Source: Smittium culicis (Eukaryota; Kickxellomycota; Harpellomycetes; Harpellales; Legeriomycetaceae). Taken from it: 23,823 nt of DNA. A model generated the notes under the pieces. That model did not search any database. It was not told where the DNA came from and saw only the letters and a program-made list of their open reading frames with translations. Shown piece by piece: positions 8,703 to 18,555 of the stretch (position 1 is the first letter of the stretch; every line of letters begins with the position of its first letter). Position numbers and translations under genes: made by a program. The stretch lies in assembly GCA_001970855.1 (NCBI GenBank), contig LSSN01003794.1, forward strand, positions 1-23,823, in the 5' to 3' direction.

Positions 8703-10227
8703 ATGAGGATCAGTATTTCGAAGCATTGCGAAAATATTTCAAAGCTCCTAGGAAGCAAAGGTGTTTTTTATGTCAAGGGCGCAGAAACCTCCATCCATCC
8801 AGATTCTGACACTGTTAGCTAACATTCTTACCATTCCCTAAACTTAACTATTAATTCAATATTTCGCTTTTGACCTGTTTTTATAACTCGAAGCCTCTTT
8901 ATTTTCTAGGAACTCAACTTTTTCCAAGACTCTAATATGACTTATGTCTCGGGTGTCTATGAGCCAGGTTTCGAGTTTCTTTATGACATGAATTCAAAGA
9001 GATCTATCCTATTTGCCCCATTTGTCTCAGCTGATGAAGCTGTTTGGATTGGTCCCCAACGTAATTCAACTTCTAATATTTTTTTTTAACCTTTTTAATA
9101 AACTTGTGATCTTTATTTTACCTACCTGGATATCCTCATATTCTCTTTTAGCTTCTCTGAGTGATTATAAGAATAAATACGGTGCTGATCATATTTATTA
9201 TACAAATGATTTTTCTACTGTTGTTAATGATATCAATCCTGAGATGATATATAGAATTGACTATCAATCTGATTCAAGTCTCTCAAAAGTTAAAGCTAAG
9301 ATTGACTCAACTAAGCTTATTGACGCTATCCATGAAGCCCGCGTTTTCAAAGAAGCTGAAGAAATCGAACTAATGAAAAAAGTCAACTCTATTAGCGGTA
9401 AAGCTCATATCGACTTGATGAAGCAAAATCTCATCGGCAAAAATGAAAGAAATCTCTACTCAAAGTTTGTTCATCATATTCTTGACGAAGGTTGTGAGCG
9501 TGAAGCATACACAACTATTGTTGGCAGCGGAAGAAATTCTGCTATTCTACACTATATTAGAAATAATGCCAACATCACAGAAAACTCTGAACTTGTACTA
9601 GTTGATGCTGGTGGCTCATACAGAGGATATGCCTCTGATATCACTAGAACTTGGCCTGTAGGCAAACACTTTAGCCCTGAAGCTAAGCAAATTTACCAAA
9701 TTGTTCTAGACATGCAAGAGGCTGTAATTCTTGCCGCTAAACCTGGAGTTCAATGGGAGGATATGCACATCTTAGCCAACAAAGTTGCCGCTGAAGGTCT
9801 TTTAAAGCTAGGCATTTTGAAAGGCAACCTTGATTCAATTCTTGAAAGCTTTGTTGTTGGCTACTTTTTCCCTCACGGTTTAGGCCACTTCTTGGGAATT
9901 GATACTCACGACTGCGGTGGTTATCCAAAGGGCGTCGAAAGAATTAACAAACCTGGTCTAAGATATCTACGTGTCCGCCGCGAACTTAAAGAAGGAATGG
10001 TCCTAACCGTAGAGCCTGGTCTCTACTTCGTTAGTGATTTGATTAACGAAGCTAAAAACACTCAATCAATCAGTCAATTTATCGACTTTGATATGGTTGA
10101 TAAATACTTCAAAATCGGTGGCGTCAGAATCGAAGACAATATTGTTATCACCAGTACCGGAAACTTTAACCTCACGAATGTACCCAAACAAGTTTTAGAC
10201 ATTGAACAGCTCCGATGCACCGCTTGA
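8703..10227 (+). CDS. PEPD: Prolidase (Xaa-Pro dipeptidase, M24B), three exons, 445 aa
   Basis: Cleaves dipeptides with C-terminal Pro or Hyp, normally in the cytosol with a dinuclear metal centre. Exons as I read them are 8703-8813, 8910-9060 and 9152-10227 (111+151+1076 nt, exactly 446 codons including stop). The first two exons supply the family N-terminus (SKHCENISKLLGSKG, GAETS, then YVSGVYEPGFEFL and ADEAVWIG). Metal ligands are D239 (VDAGG), D250 (ASDIT), H333 (HGLGHFLG), E375 (TVEPG) and E415 (RIED). Their spacings of 11, 83, 42 and 40 equal those of human prolidase (276, 287, 370, 412, 452). R361 matches human R398. The reading frame that opens at 9013 includes intron 2 read-through, so its start is not the real one. 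The product looks complete and active. Confidence 0.93.
8814..8909 (+). other. Prolidase intron 1 (96 nt)
   Basis: Donor GTTAGC follows an ACT codon (phase 0) and acceptor TTTCTAG precedes GAACTC. A TTAAC-type branch-site candidate lies inside. Removal joins HPDSDT to ELNFF, the usual prolidase order. Confidence 0.85.
9061..9151 (+). other. Prolidase intron 2 (91 nt)
   Basis: Donor GTAATT and acceptor CTTTTAG. Splicing is in phase 1: the single C at 9060 joins CT at 9152-9153 to make Pro, giving IGPQPSLSDYKNKYG. It contains a T9 run followed by AACC. Unspliced, it stays open in the downstream frame and yields a misleading hydrophobic N-terminus. Confidence 0.88.
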
Positions 10228-13200
10228 ATACCATGCTATTTTAATATTAATTTTATTTTTTTTTCGTATTTCCTACCTAATTTAACATTCTGAACTTTAA
10301 TATTATTTCAGAATAGTAAACTTACGCCTCCTCTAATTTAAAATGATTTTTAATTTTTACTTTAATCTCTAATCCTTTTACCGCGATTTTCACTATAAAT
10401 ACTCAACTTTTTTGATAAATTTATGATTTTTCTACATTAGATTATTTATAGACAAATCGAATATACTATTCCTTAATCTCCAAAATATGAAATATCTTTG
10501 ACGGTTAAGGTTTCTTATTTAGTATACTTTCTAATCATACTAAACTGAAAATATCTGACAGATTTGCAATGCTCAAAGTTAAGTATAGATGAGACGTCGA
10601 GCTATGATTTCAAAGGGATGTAATATTGAACAGGGTTACTGTATATTTTTTAGCTCAGTTTGGGATAATATCTATGTATAAATTCAGCACTACTCAATAG
10701 AACAATATAAAAATTCACGTTTTTTTGATGCTAATTGTAGGTGGCCTTGATCGATCATTTCCACATTTATATAAAGTGCCTATTTTTTATTAATCTCGTT
10801 AAAAGTGGAATCTAATTAGAAGCCCAATTAAATCAACACATCCTATAATGTTGAAGTATGTTTAATTCTACGAGCGTTTATAACCTCAAAAAATTTTCCC
10901 ATTTGAATATATGCTAGACTGGTTATCTCTCGTTTGATATTTTGTATCTCATTTCACACAAATGCTCAGTTAAGCAGACCTAAATTTTAAATTATTTATT
11001 TATTTGTACTTGAATTTTTGCGTCTTTCACCAAATAGATATTTTTAACTGAATAAATTATTTATATAGTTTCTAGTATTAGTGCCATAAATTAAACTCCT
11101 GAAAAAAATAAAAAAAATATCACATGACATTTATTAATATTTTAGATAATTGAACTATATAGTGAAACAATAAAATTCAAAAATTTAATTAAAAAAAACT
11201 ATAATCAATATTGAAAATATATTAAATGTAAATTCAAATATTCAAAATAAGAAATTATGAACATAAGATAAAATTTATAAATGATAAAAAAGAATAGTAA
11301 CAAAAGAAAATACGGTAAATTTAATTTTAATTGCCAATACTATGTTACAATATAAATTTTAGCTGATCGTTTATTTTTTTCAAAATATATTTAAACTATA
11401 TCAAATATGCTATTCAAATCCACTTCAATAATTCGAATATGATCTCAAAAATATATCTGATTTATTTATTAAAACCACACCAACAAAACCTGTATTAAAG
11501 AGATGGAAATTTTATAAAATTTTATTTAAAAGATTATCAAAATACTCAGTTATTATATATCTGGCTTTATTATAATTTTATGAATCTGCTGTTATATAAA
11601 TTTCAATATAAAACTCCACTAGTTAATTTTGACAGTGCTTGGGTATAGCACTAAAAGGAAATATTTTTGATATTTAACAGATATCCAAGAAAAATTCAAA
11701 TTTTCTCAAATTAAATTTAAATTTGTAGATAAATAATAAAAAAATATTATTAATGAATGAAAATCATCAAAAATATCAATGCATTAAATATTATAGCTAA
11801 AATAATAATATATAAATCATAGATTTATAACATTGTATAATCGTTTATTATAGTATATAATTCAGCAATATTTTATCATTTTTATGTATAAGATTTTTTG
11901 AAATTGAATCGATTTCTGTAGAATTAACTAGATATATCTGAATACAATGATTAAAAGCTCAATAAAAATTATTTTAATTTTGGAAGGTAGGTATATCTCT
12001 ACAATGATAATACGTATAATTAAATATCTGATTTTTGACCTTATATTGAAAAAAATTTTATTTGCCATTAATTAGTTTTAGATATTTTTTTGAAAAAACA
12101 AAAATTATTCATTCCTGATCATTGTTTGAACGATACTCTGAAAATTTTGACATTGTAACATTAAATATTAAAAAAATCAAGAGGAATTATTAAATATCAA
12201 AAACTAACTATGAATTTTAAAATAATAAAATATGTTACCTTTGGAGCTTTAAAAGTATATTTTGTATCTGCCATTCATACAATCATATGATCATATTGCC
12301 TTTTTATTTAAAAGTAACAAAATATTAGTGCTTATAATTTCTTTTTCTTAATTTAAAATAAGTTATTATAATTATAATTATTTTTATTTCTATTAATATT
12401 AGCAGAATATTATTACGCCTCTATATTTTAAGATTATAAATTTACATTTTTCTCCTATGGTAAAATCAAATCGTATTAATTTTCAATTCTGATACAAAAA
12501 TTTCACTAAAATAATTTGCTGGAATATAAAGACTTTTTCTTATAATTATACTCGGTTCATAAACTAACTGTCGTAAAAATGAGAATTTTACAACTGTGAT
12601 TAATATTATAAACTAGTGATATTTATTTAGTATTAGTATCTGCAATTAAACATATGTTATTGTGCCTTCAGTTTAGAGCTTTTTATATTATCTATTTAGC
12701 ATAGAACTACCATTTTGGTTCAATTTTTTATTTATTTAATAGTCAAAATTATTATCATGGGCTTTTTACAATATTCTTTTAATAAAAAAAAACTTTTTCT
12801 ATTATTTTTGAATGATTTTTTTGTTTGCCTAGCATCACTTTTCTTAATATCTAGATCATTTTTTATTGTATAAAATTAAAAAATAAATAATCAATAAAAA
12901 GATTCTTTATTAAATTTATTAAAATAAGTATTTATTGCTAATCCAAAAAATTTTATATGAATTTTCAACTGATTATTTTAACTAATTAAATTTCGCTCTT
13001 AAATTGATGGAATTAATATTGGGAATCTAAATAAAAATTTGTCTAAAAATTTAAATAAAATATTTAAGATTAGTTATGAAGAATACATAGTTAAATGTTT
13101 AGATAAAACTGAATAAAAATAGCTTTATATATAGTTTGATTTATTTTAAGAAAGGTGCAACACTGTGTAAATATAATCTATTCATGTAAAGGGGAATATT

Positions 13201-13829
13201 TACAAGTTTTTTTATCGTATAGAAGATCAGTTTTCTTTATTTTTAGAAAAATTAAATAATATATTTAACGAATAGAAATAATTATTAGTAAATATGTATT
13301 TTAAGAAAATTAATTGCTTATATTTTTTTAATAAAAATTTCTATTTATTTTAGTACAAATATAATATTAAATAAATAAATTCAATTATAAAGCATAAAAA
13401 ATTTATTTATACATTGTTTTATGACGACATAGTGCTGAAAAATAATTATGACTTTTTATAAAAAAGCCATTAACCAATTAATAGGGTCTACATTTTATAT
13501 AGTAAAGTTAATGAAAATGTTGAAGAAATATGAACCGAAATATAAAAAGTTCTTTAATATTCAGGAGATTTTTTGCAGAAGCTGAGCTTTTTTTCTAAGA
13601 AATTTTAGTTTCTAGTGAGGGTTAGATAAAAATATGGGTTTATCAGGAAGTATATTACATGGTGATCTCTAATACAGTTTAAAAAATAAAAATAAGTCCT
13701 ATGGGAAGGATAAAAGTAATAAAAAAAAGCCCTGCTAGTCGAAATAATCTCGCATTCATATTGATAAGGGAATTTTTAATCATTATAAGAACGTCACAAA
13801 GTATATAATTATAAATGTAATTTTTCTAA
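10228..13829. other. Very AT-rich gene desert
   Basis: About 3.6 kb with no convincing reading frame, RNA gene or transposon terminus on either strand. The first roughly 100 bases serve as the 3' flank of prolidase. AT content is highest from about 11.0 to 13.5 kb. Short A/T-only direct and inverted repeats are everywhere, as expected at this composition. The last part lies downstream of the minus-strand protease and probably carries its 3' UTR. Confidence 0.6.
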
Positions 13830-14771
13830 TCATGGAATACCCGATTTAATACCACATTTAAGTTGAGGTTTGCTATAAACCAACTCGCTTCTCGGAATAT
13901 TGGAAGCTGTAGAAATCCAATTGATGTAATAATATGCATTTGTATAATATCCGTAGCCGCCATTAACCCCACATGGAACTTGTTTTTGACCAGTAATAGG
14001 ATCAGGATCTACTTCACCATAGCTAGTAATACCTATTATTGGATATGATGGTATTTGCGTATATGCAAGTGGAGCTCCAGAATCGCCAAAGCATGAACCT
14101 TGAGAATTTTGAGTAATCGTACAAATCGAAAAGCCGTTATTTCCATTATATTCTGGATTGTATTTTTTACAACTTTCCGAAGAAGATAATATTATCGGGA
14201 CTGATAATAGAACTTCAGATGTTGCAATATTCCCAACAACTGAGGTTAATCCCCACCCAGCAGTTTCCACAGTAAAAAAGTCTTTAATTTCTTTATCATA
14301 GATCTTTGCGAATTTTGAAGGGTCTATATTTGTATCGCCATCCAATACCAATATTCCTACATCATACTTTCTACTTACTGAATCGAATTTTGGATGAGGT
14401 ATTTTTTTTAATACATTATATCTATTGGTGTTATTATTTGCACTGTATATGCTTCCAACAGATACATAAAAATTGACTGGTTTTAACTTTCCAAAATCGT
14501 CTACGAAACAATGGGCGGCGGTTAATACAATGTTTGAGGCTATCAGCGAACCGGTGCATGAAGTGTAAATACGTTTAGGATCATCGTAAATGTAAGTTGC
14601 ATAGGGAAATTTTTCTGGAGACACTCGCGACCCGTTTATTAGCCTAAAATTCGGCGAGTTACGATATATACTGAGATCTTCTGATGTACCAGATACAGGA
14701 CTTGAGTTTATTGGATTGAATAAAATATATACTGAAACGTATAAAACCAAGAAAAAGCTAATAAGAGTCAT
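13830..14771 (-). CDS. Secreted chymotrypsin-fold (S1) serine protease precursor, 313 aa
   Basis: A hydrophobic signal peptide covers residues 1 to about 23. A short propeptide then leads to R43, followed by LING, the equivalent of the trypsinogen IVGG activation site. The catalytic triad is H87 (TAAHC), D137 (DVGIL) and S231 (GDSGAPL). Likely disulfides are C72-C88, C201-C217 and C227-C267; C306 in the C-terminal tail has no obvious partner. The position equivalent to trypsin D189 is G225 (GSCFGDS), so Lys/Arg specificity is not expected and a chymotrypsin- or elastase-like preference is more likely. The usual GDSGGP is GDSGAP. There is no intron and the frame is complete. It stands alone between AT-rich DNA and the transposon cluster. 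Secretion and proteolysis of external protein, such as host or dietary protein, are inferred. Confidence 0.92.
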   Translation of the reverse strand: MTLISFFLVLYVSVYILFNPINSSPVSGTSEDLSIYRNSPNFRLINGSRVSPEKFPYATYIYDDPKRIYTSCTGSLIASNIVLTAAHCFVDDFGKLKPVNFYVSVGSIYSANNNTNRYNVLKKIPHPKFDSVSRKYDVGILVLDGDTNIDPSKFAKIYDKEIKDFFTVETAGWGLTSVVGNIATSEVLLSVPIILSSSESCKKYNPEYNGNNGFSICTITQNSQGSCFGDSGAPLAYTQIPSYPIIGITSYGEVDPDPITGQKQVPCGVNGGYGYYTNAYYYINWISTASNIPRSELVYSKPQLKCGIKSGIP

Positions 14772-14989
14772 TTCAGGCCTATATAGTAAGAAATAAAGTT
14801 AAAGATACTAGCAAAAATGTTTTAGTGTTGTTTTTATTAATCAGGGAATTTCAACAAGAATTTATTAAATACTATACAATGAATTTGTACCTTTATTCAT
14901 TAGTGAAGTTTATAAATGCATTTAACCAGTGAATGCTTTTTTAATTAAAATTATCATTAATATGATCTAAAGATAATTTTATATAGCAT

Positions 14990-15070
14990 TTCAATTTTAT
15001 TCATTTCGGTGATAAAATAAAATTGTAAGATATTTTTCATTCCATTCGGGGAAAATAAAATTATAAACGA
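14990..15070. repeat. Imperfect tandem direct repeat (two units of about 38 bp)
   Basis: Unit 1 contains TTCATTTCGGTGATAAAAT then AAAATTGTAAGA. Unit 2 contains TTCCATTCGGGGAAAAT then AAAATTATAAAC. The shared order is CATT-CGG-G-(A/T)AAAATAAAATT. The two units lie within 300 bp upstream of the protease start. Confidence 0.5.
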
Positions 15071-15179
15071 TTAAACCTTTTGTTCACTGGAAATAAATGT
15101 AAGTATCATTATGATATATAACTAATGCAAGTAAATTAATAATGGTCTATTAATAATCAATTAACTATGTAACGTTTAA

Positions 15180-15200
15180 TTAGTTGGATTTTCCAACTAA
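15180..15200. repeat. Perfect 9-bp hairpin
   Basis: TTAGTTGGA and TCCAACTAA are separated by TTT. It could act as a transcription-level or protein-binding palindrome, but no function is evident. It lies between the protease promoter side and the MITE cluster. Confidence 0.55.
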
Positions 15201-15470
15201 ATAAAGGATATTCATATATTGTAAACTAAAACATATAAAGTTGAGATAAATTTGAAATTTTTTACTAATGCTTTAAGATAAATATGTAATATCCACCTAG
15301 TAATTTTTGAAGATTACTAAATAGATACCACTTTTTAACTAATTGGCGCTCAAAAATTATTATTATAGACAGTTGTATACATATCAGCGAATAAAGTCGC
15401 TTATTAATTTTTTTGAAATAATTTCTAAAATACCTTACTGAAGATCGGGAACTTTAGTATGCTGATCTAT

Positions 15471-15916
15471 TTAACACTTTCCTATTGAACACTCTTGAAA
15501 ATAGTGAATTTAAAAATACGACAACGATTTATTATTTAATTTATTACAAATGGGAGATTCTTTACGAAGGAGTCAATTTATAGTCATAAGCGTTGCAGTG
15601 TATAAATTTGAATTAAAAATTTTTAGCCAATGAGTAAAATATGTGCTTTTTTTTAGCAAATTAAAATTTCACAATTAAAAGAATAATTAGAAAAAACAAA
15701 ATGCCTTTTCTATGCCGCCAATAATATTTACATTTTTTTTCGCCCAAGTCAATAATATTAAACTGCAACAAAGTACTCTCTTCATTCAGAATCCCCCAAA
15801 TAGCAATTCTAATATAACCCAATAATAATCGAGTTTCGGTATTATATTATTTATGTTGAACACAGTTGGCTATATTGGAAAGATCAAAAATAGTCTACCG
15901 CCCGTGAAAGGTTTAA
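15471..15916 (+). mobile_element. piggyBac-like MITE, copy A, split by a second MITE
   Basis: The left part is 15471-15551: TTAA, CACTTTCC, then AACACTCTTGAAAATAG. The right part is 15802-15916: ACACAGTTGGCTATATTGG, TAGTCTACCGCCCGTGAAAGG, TTAA. The two parts are separated by a 246-bp element plus one copy of a 4-bp AAAT duplication. The parts sum to 81+115=196 bp, the canonical length of the family, which shows the copy was whole before the insertion. It shares the TAGCAATTCTAATA segment with copy D, marking a subfamily. Confidence 0.85.
15552..15797 (+). mobile_element. Second MITE family, copy 1 (246 bp), nested in copy A
   Basis: It begins GGGAGATTCTTTACGAAGG and ends with a sequence whose complement begins GGGGGATTCTGAATGAAG, an imperfect terminal inverted repeat of about 18-28 bp. 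AAAT flanks it on both sides (15548-15551 and 15798-15801). It encodes nothing. The superfamily is not identified; GGG termini with a 4-bp duplication do not fit Tc1/mariner (TA) or piggyBac (TTAA). Confidence 0.8.
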
Positions 15917-16106
15917 CCCCTTCTCGTCCATCAATCTTTAAAAAATAAAATTTTTGATTCGTTTATGATTTATAATTAATTTATTATTTGCTGATATAAC
16001 AAAATAAGCCAATATCTCTTAAGCCCTCGGAACTTGAGTATAATAATCGGTTATTGTTAACTATATTTCAAGACCAAGACTAATCTACTGCCCGCGAAAG
16101 GGTTAA
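15913..16106 (+). mobile_element. piggyBac-like MITE, copy B
   Basis: A full-length copy, 194 bp from TTAA to TTAA. It starts TTAACCCCTTCTCGTCC, holds GATTCGTTTATGATTTATAA, and ends CTACTGCCCGCGAAAGGG then TTAA. Its left TTAA (15913-15916) is also the right TTAA of copy A. Confidence 0.88.
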
Positions 16107-16116
16107 AATAATGGAT

Positions 16117-16312
16117 TTAACCCTTTCCCGCCCAACACTCTTTAAAAAGTTTAATTTATTGATTCGTTTATGATTAATAATGAATTTTATTATTTGCTAT
16201 TATTCAACAAAAGCCGATAGTACTTATATACTCGGAATTAAATTATTTTTATTGAACGCTGTTGGCTATAATTTGTGGGTCAAGTATAGTCTACTGCGCG
16301 GGAAAGGGTAAA
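16117..16312 (+). mobile_element. piggyBac-like MITE, copy C
   Basis: A full-length copy of 196 bp. It starts TTAACCCTTTCCCGCCC, contains GAACGCTGTTGGCTATA, and ends GCGCGGGAAAGGG followed by TAAA in place of TTAA. Only 10 bp separate it from copy B. Confidence 0.87.
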
Positions 16313-16324
16313 GGATAAGGCAGT

Positions 16325-16466
16325 AATTTATTATTAAATTTATTACTTATAGCAATTCTAATACAACCCAATATTTAATCTAATCTCCGTATTATATTAT
16401 TTATGTTGAATGCAGCTGGCTATATTTAGTAGATCAAAAACAGCCCACCGCCCGTGAAATGGTACT
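16325..16466 (+). mobile_element. piggyBac-like MITE, copy D (left end missing)
   Basis: The right two-thirds are present: TAGCAATTCTAATACAACCC, GAATGCAGCTGGCTATATT and CAGCCCACCGCCCGTGAAA. The terminal TTAA is lost. The left boundary is approximate. It belongs to the same subfamily as copy A. Confidence 0.75.
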
Positions 16467-16514
16467 ATTTCTTAGCAATTTATTGGATAAAGCCTAATAA
16501 GATACGGGTTAATT

Positions 16515-16708
16515 TTAATCCTTTCCTGTCAAACGGTAATTAAAAAGTTAATTCATTGATTCGTTTATGATTTAACAGCAAATTTATTATTAGCTGTTAA
16601 ATTCAATAGACCAATAATTGATTGAGCCTCAGAGTTATATTTTTTTATATAGTCTAATTTGCTACGTTTTGCGGATCTAAAGCAGTTTACCGTTCAGGAA
16701 AGAGTCAA
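16515..16708 (+). mobile_element. piggyBac-like MITE, copy E (diverged)
   Basis: It starts TTAATCCTTTCCTGTC, contains CATTGATTCGTTTATGATT and GAGCCTCAGAGTTA, and ends TTTACCGTTCAGGAAAGAG then TCAA. At 194 bp it is near canonical length despite many substitutions, so it is an old copy. Confidence 0.8.
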
Positions 16709-17152
16709 AGGGAAAAAAATATATCCAATACAGAATTGGAAAAAAATATTGAAAAACGAAGAATAAAAAAATTGTGCAAAAATCATTGCAAAATCAAAAA
16801 AATTATAAATTAAATTCAAACCCCCCTGAAAGAGATAAATTCCATCCCGAAAAAAATAGAACACACTAATTTGTAGTATTTGGTAGCTTATTAAAAATTG
16901 TACACAAAACTATATGAAATCACACAGCGGATAAAAATATTCAACAAATACGATAATAATTTACTGTTGATTTATAATGATTATTTCATTTGCCATTTGG
17001 TTATTGTTTCAATAATTGAACGCACCTTGAATTCAGTTTTTCATTTTTGGATTAATCCTTATCGTATAACGCGCTTGGATAAAGGATTTATTTATTCGCC
17101 AGTGATTTAAAAGCTGTTATATTATTTCCTGCTAACTAAAACAGTCTAATAC
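16709..17152. other. Spacer within the MITE cluster, nothing recognised
   Basis: A-rich DNA. A short open frame (16898-17110) has no ATG-proximal signal or domain and resembles chance coding in AT-rich DNA. No MITE terminus is seen. Confidence 0.45.
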
Positions 17153-17348
17153 TTTACTCTTTCCCGTCCAGAAATCTTGAAAAAAATCAAATTTATTGAT
17201 TCGTTTATATTTAAAATCAAGTTTATTATTTGCTATTTTTTTTACAATATATCAATACATCTTAAAGTCACGAAATTAAAGCATATTAATTGAACACAGT
17301 TGGCTATATTTCAAGATCAAAATAGTCTACCTCCCGTGAAAGGATTAA
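17153..17348 (+). mobile_element. piggyBac-like MITE, copy F
   Basis: A full-length copy of 196 bp. It starts TTTACTCTTTCCCGTCC (TTAA mutated to TTTA), contains ACACAGTTGGCTATATTTC and TAGTCTACCTCCCGTGAAAGG, and ends at a TTAA at 17345-17348. Confidence 0.85.
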
Positions 17349-17436
17349 TTGTGTCTCGAAATTAAATTATTATATTATTATGAAATTGGCTATATTAGAT
17401 GGACCAAAAACAGTCTACCACTCCAGAAAAGGTCAA
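17349..17436 (+). mobile_element. piggyBac-like MITE, copy G (right-end fragment)
   Basis: Only the right part remains: TCTCGAAATTAAATTATTA, AAATTGGCTATATTAG, CAGTCTACCACTCCAGAAAAGG and TCAA. It directly abuts the end of copy F. Confidence 0.7.
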
Positions 17437-17723
17437 GTTAAAAACGTTTCATGTGCCAAAACCATAAATTCTCAATTACATATAGAAATTAAAATAAAAA
17501 ACAAAAGCTTCTTGATTTGCTAGTTCCCAGAATCAAATAGGTAGATTACTTATAACTCATCAATTACTCAAAAAGCTATAATAGTTTGGATTGATTTTCC
17601 TATCGAATAATTAGTTAGTTCTGGAACTTGTTTACTTGTATCAAAAATTCTCGATAGTTTTTGGAACAATGTAATCTCTTTAGCAAGCAAAAGAATAACT
17701 AATAAAATTTATTCCCAGCACTC
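17437..17723. other. Spacer within the MITE cluster, nothing recognised
   Basis: AT-rich, without terminal motifs, RNA gene signals or a coding frame. Confidence 0.4.
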
Positions 17724-17902
17724 TTAACCCTTTCCACCCCTACAAACTTTAAAAAATCGAATTTATCAACACATTTATTATTTGCAGTTATTATAAAATA
17801 AACCAATATTTAATAAGTTCTCGGATTTAAATTATTTTTATTGATATCAGTTGACTACATTTAGTAGATAAAAAAATAATCTATTTCCCAGATAAGATGA
17901 AA
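17724..17902 (+). mobile_element. piggyBac-like MITE, copy H (diverged, slightly shortened)
   Basis: It starts TTAACCCTTTCCACCCC, contains ATTTGCAGTTATTATAAAAT and AGTTCTCGGATTTAAATTA, and ends with a degenerate CTATTTCCCAGATAAGATG. It is about 179 bp, with a deletion near the GATTCGTTTATG block. Confidence 0.75.
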
Positions 17903-17907
17903 AAACG

Positions 17908-18063
17908 AATTAAAAGAATCTTTTATAATTTATAAGTAAATTTATTATTTGCTATATTATAAAAGCTTATATTTTTTGTAATCTCGGAGCTAAACTAGTT
18001 TTATTGAATCAGTTGGTTATATTTGGTAGATCAAAAATAGCCTACTGCCTGTGAAAGGTCTAA
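17908..18063 (+). mobile_element. piggyBac-like MITE, copy I (left end missing)
   Basis: The left terminus is absent. It contains TTATTATTTGCTATATTAT, AATCTCGGAGCTAAACTAG, CAGTTGGTTATATTTGG and TAGCCTACTGCCTGTGAAAGG, followed by CTAA in place of TTAA. Confidence 0.75.
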
Positions 18064-18195
18064 GGCAATTTTTAACTTTTTTAAATTTTTCACCTATAAA
18101 ATCATCCAATAACTCACCAATTTATGCAATAAAACCCCTGGTATATATCGGAGATTATTTCGAGGAGCTGAGCTTTTCCTGTTAATTTTTCTCAC

Positions 18196-18363
18196 TCAAC
18201 TCTTTCACGGTAAGTAGAATATTTTTGACCTTCAAATATAGCCAACCTTTTAATTAAAATACTTTAATTCCGGGGCTATAAGATATATTGGTATATTGTA
18301 AAAAAACAGCAAATAATAAACTTGCTTTTAAATATAAACGAATCATAAATTTAATTTCTTTAA
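18196..18363 (-). mobile_element. piggyBac-like MITE, copy J (minus orientation, truncated)
   Basis: In plus-strand reading it begins TCAACTCTTTCACGGTAAG, then AGAATATTTTTGACC, ATATAGCCAACC and ATATAAACGAATCATAAA. It ends at the TTAA (18360-18363) where copy K starts. The CCCGTCCAACACT terminus is missing. Confidence 0.78.
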
Positions 18364-18555
18364 CCCTTTCGCGGGCGGTAGACTATTTTTGACCTCGAAA
18401 TATAACCAATCGAGTTATATTAAAACACTTTAATCCCGAGGCCTTAAGAAATATTGGTTTATTGAAAAATAACAGCAAATAATAAATTTAATTTTAAATC
18501 ATAAACGAATCAATAAATTAAAATTTTTAAAGAGTGTTGGACGGGAAAGGGTTAA
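18360..18555 (-). mobile_element. piggyBac-like MITE, copy K (minus orientation, canonical)
   Basis: A well-preserved 196-bp copy. It runs TTAACCCTTTCGCGGGCGG, TAGACTATTTTTGACC, CATAAACGAATCAATAAAT, then GAGTGTTGGACGGGAAAGGG and TTAA. It shares its left TTAA with copy J and its right TTAA with copy L. Confidence 0.92.

Larger units (their letters stand above)
14772..15470. other. Upstream region of the S1 protease and intergenic DNA
   Basis: A TATATAGG motif on the minus strand lies only about 10 bases before the protease ATG, too close for a standard TATA box. An imperfect direct repeat sits at about 14990-15070, and a perfect hairpin at 15180-15200. No gene is visible. Confidence 0.45.

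Noticed and set aside
13541..13610. Similarity between about 13561-13595 and 18150-18177 (GAGCTGAGCTTTT-like)
   Set aside because: The match is about 30 bp, imperfect and without extension, so too weak to call a repeat.
16898..17110. 70-codon frame in the MITE cluster
   Set aside because: It has no domain or coding signature and lies among decayed repeats.
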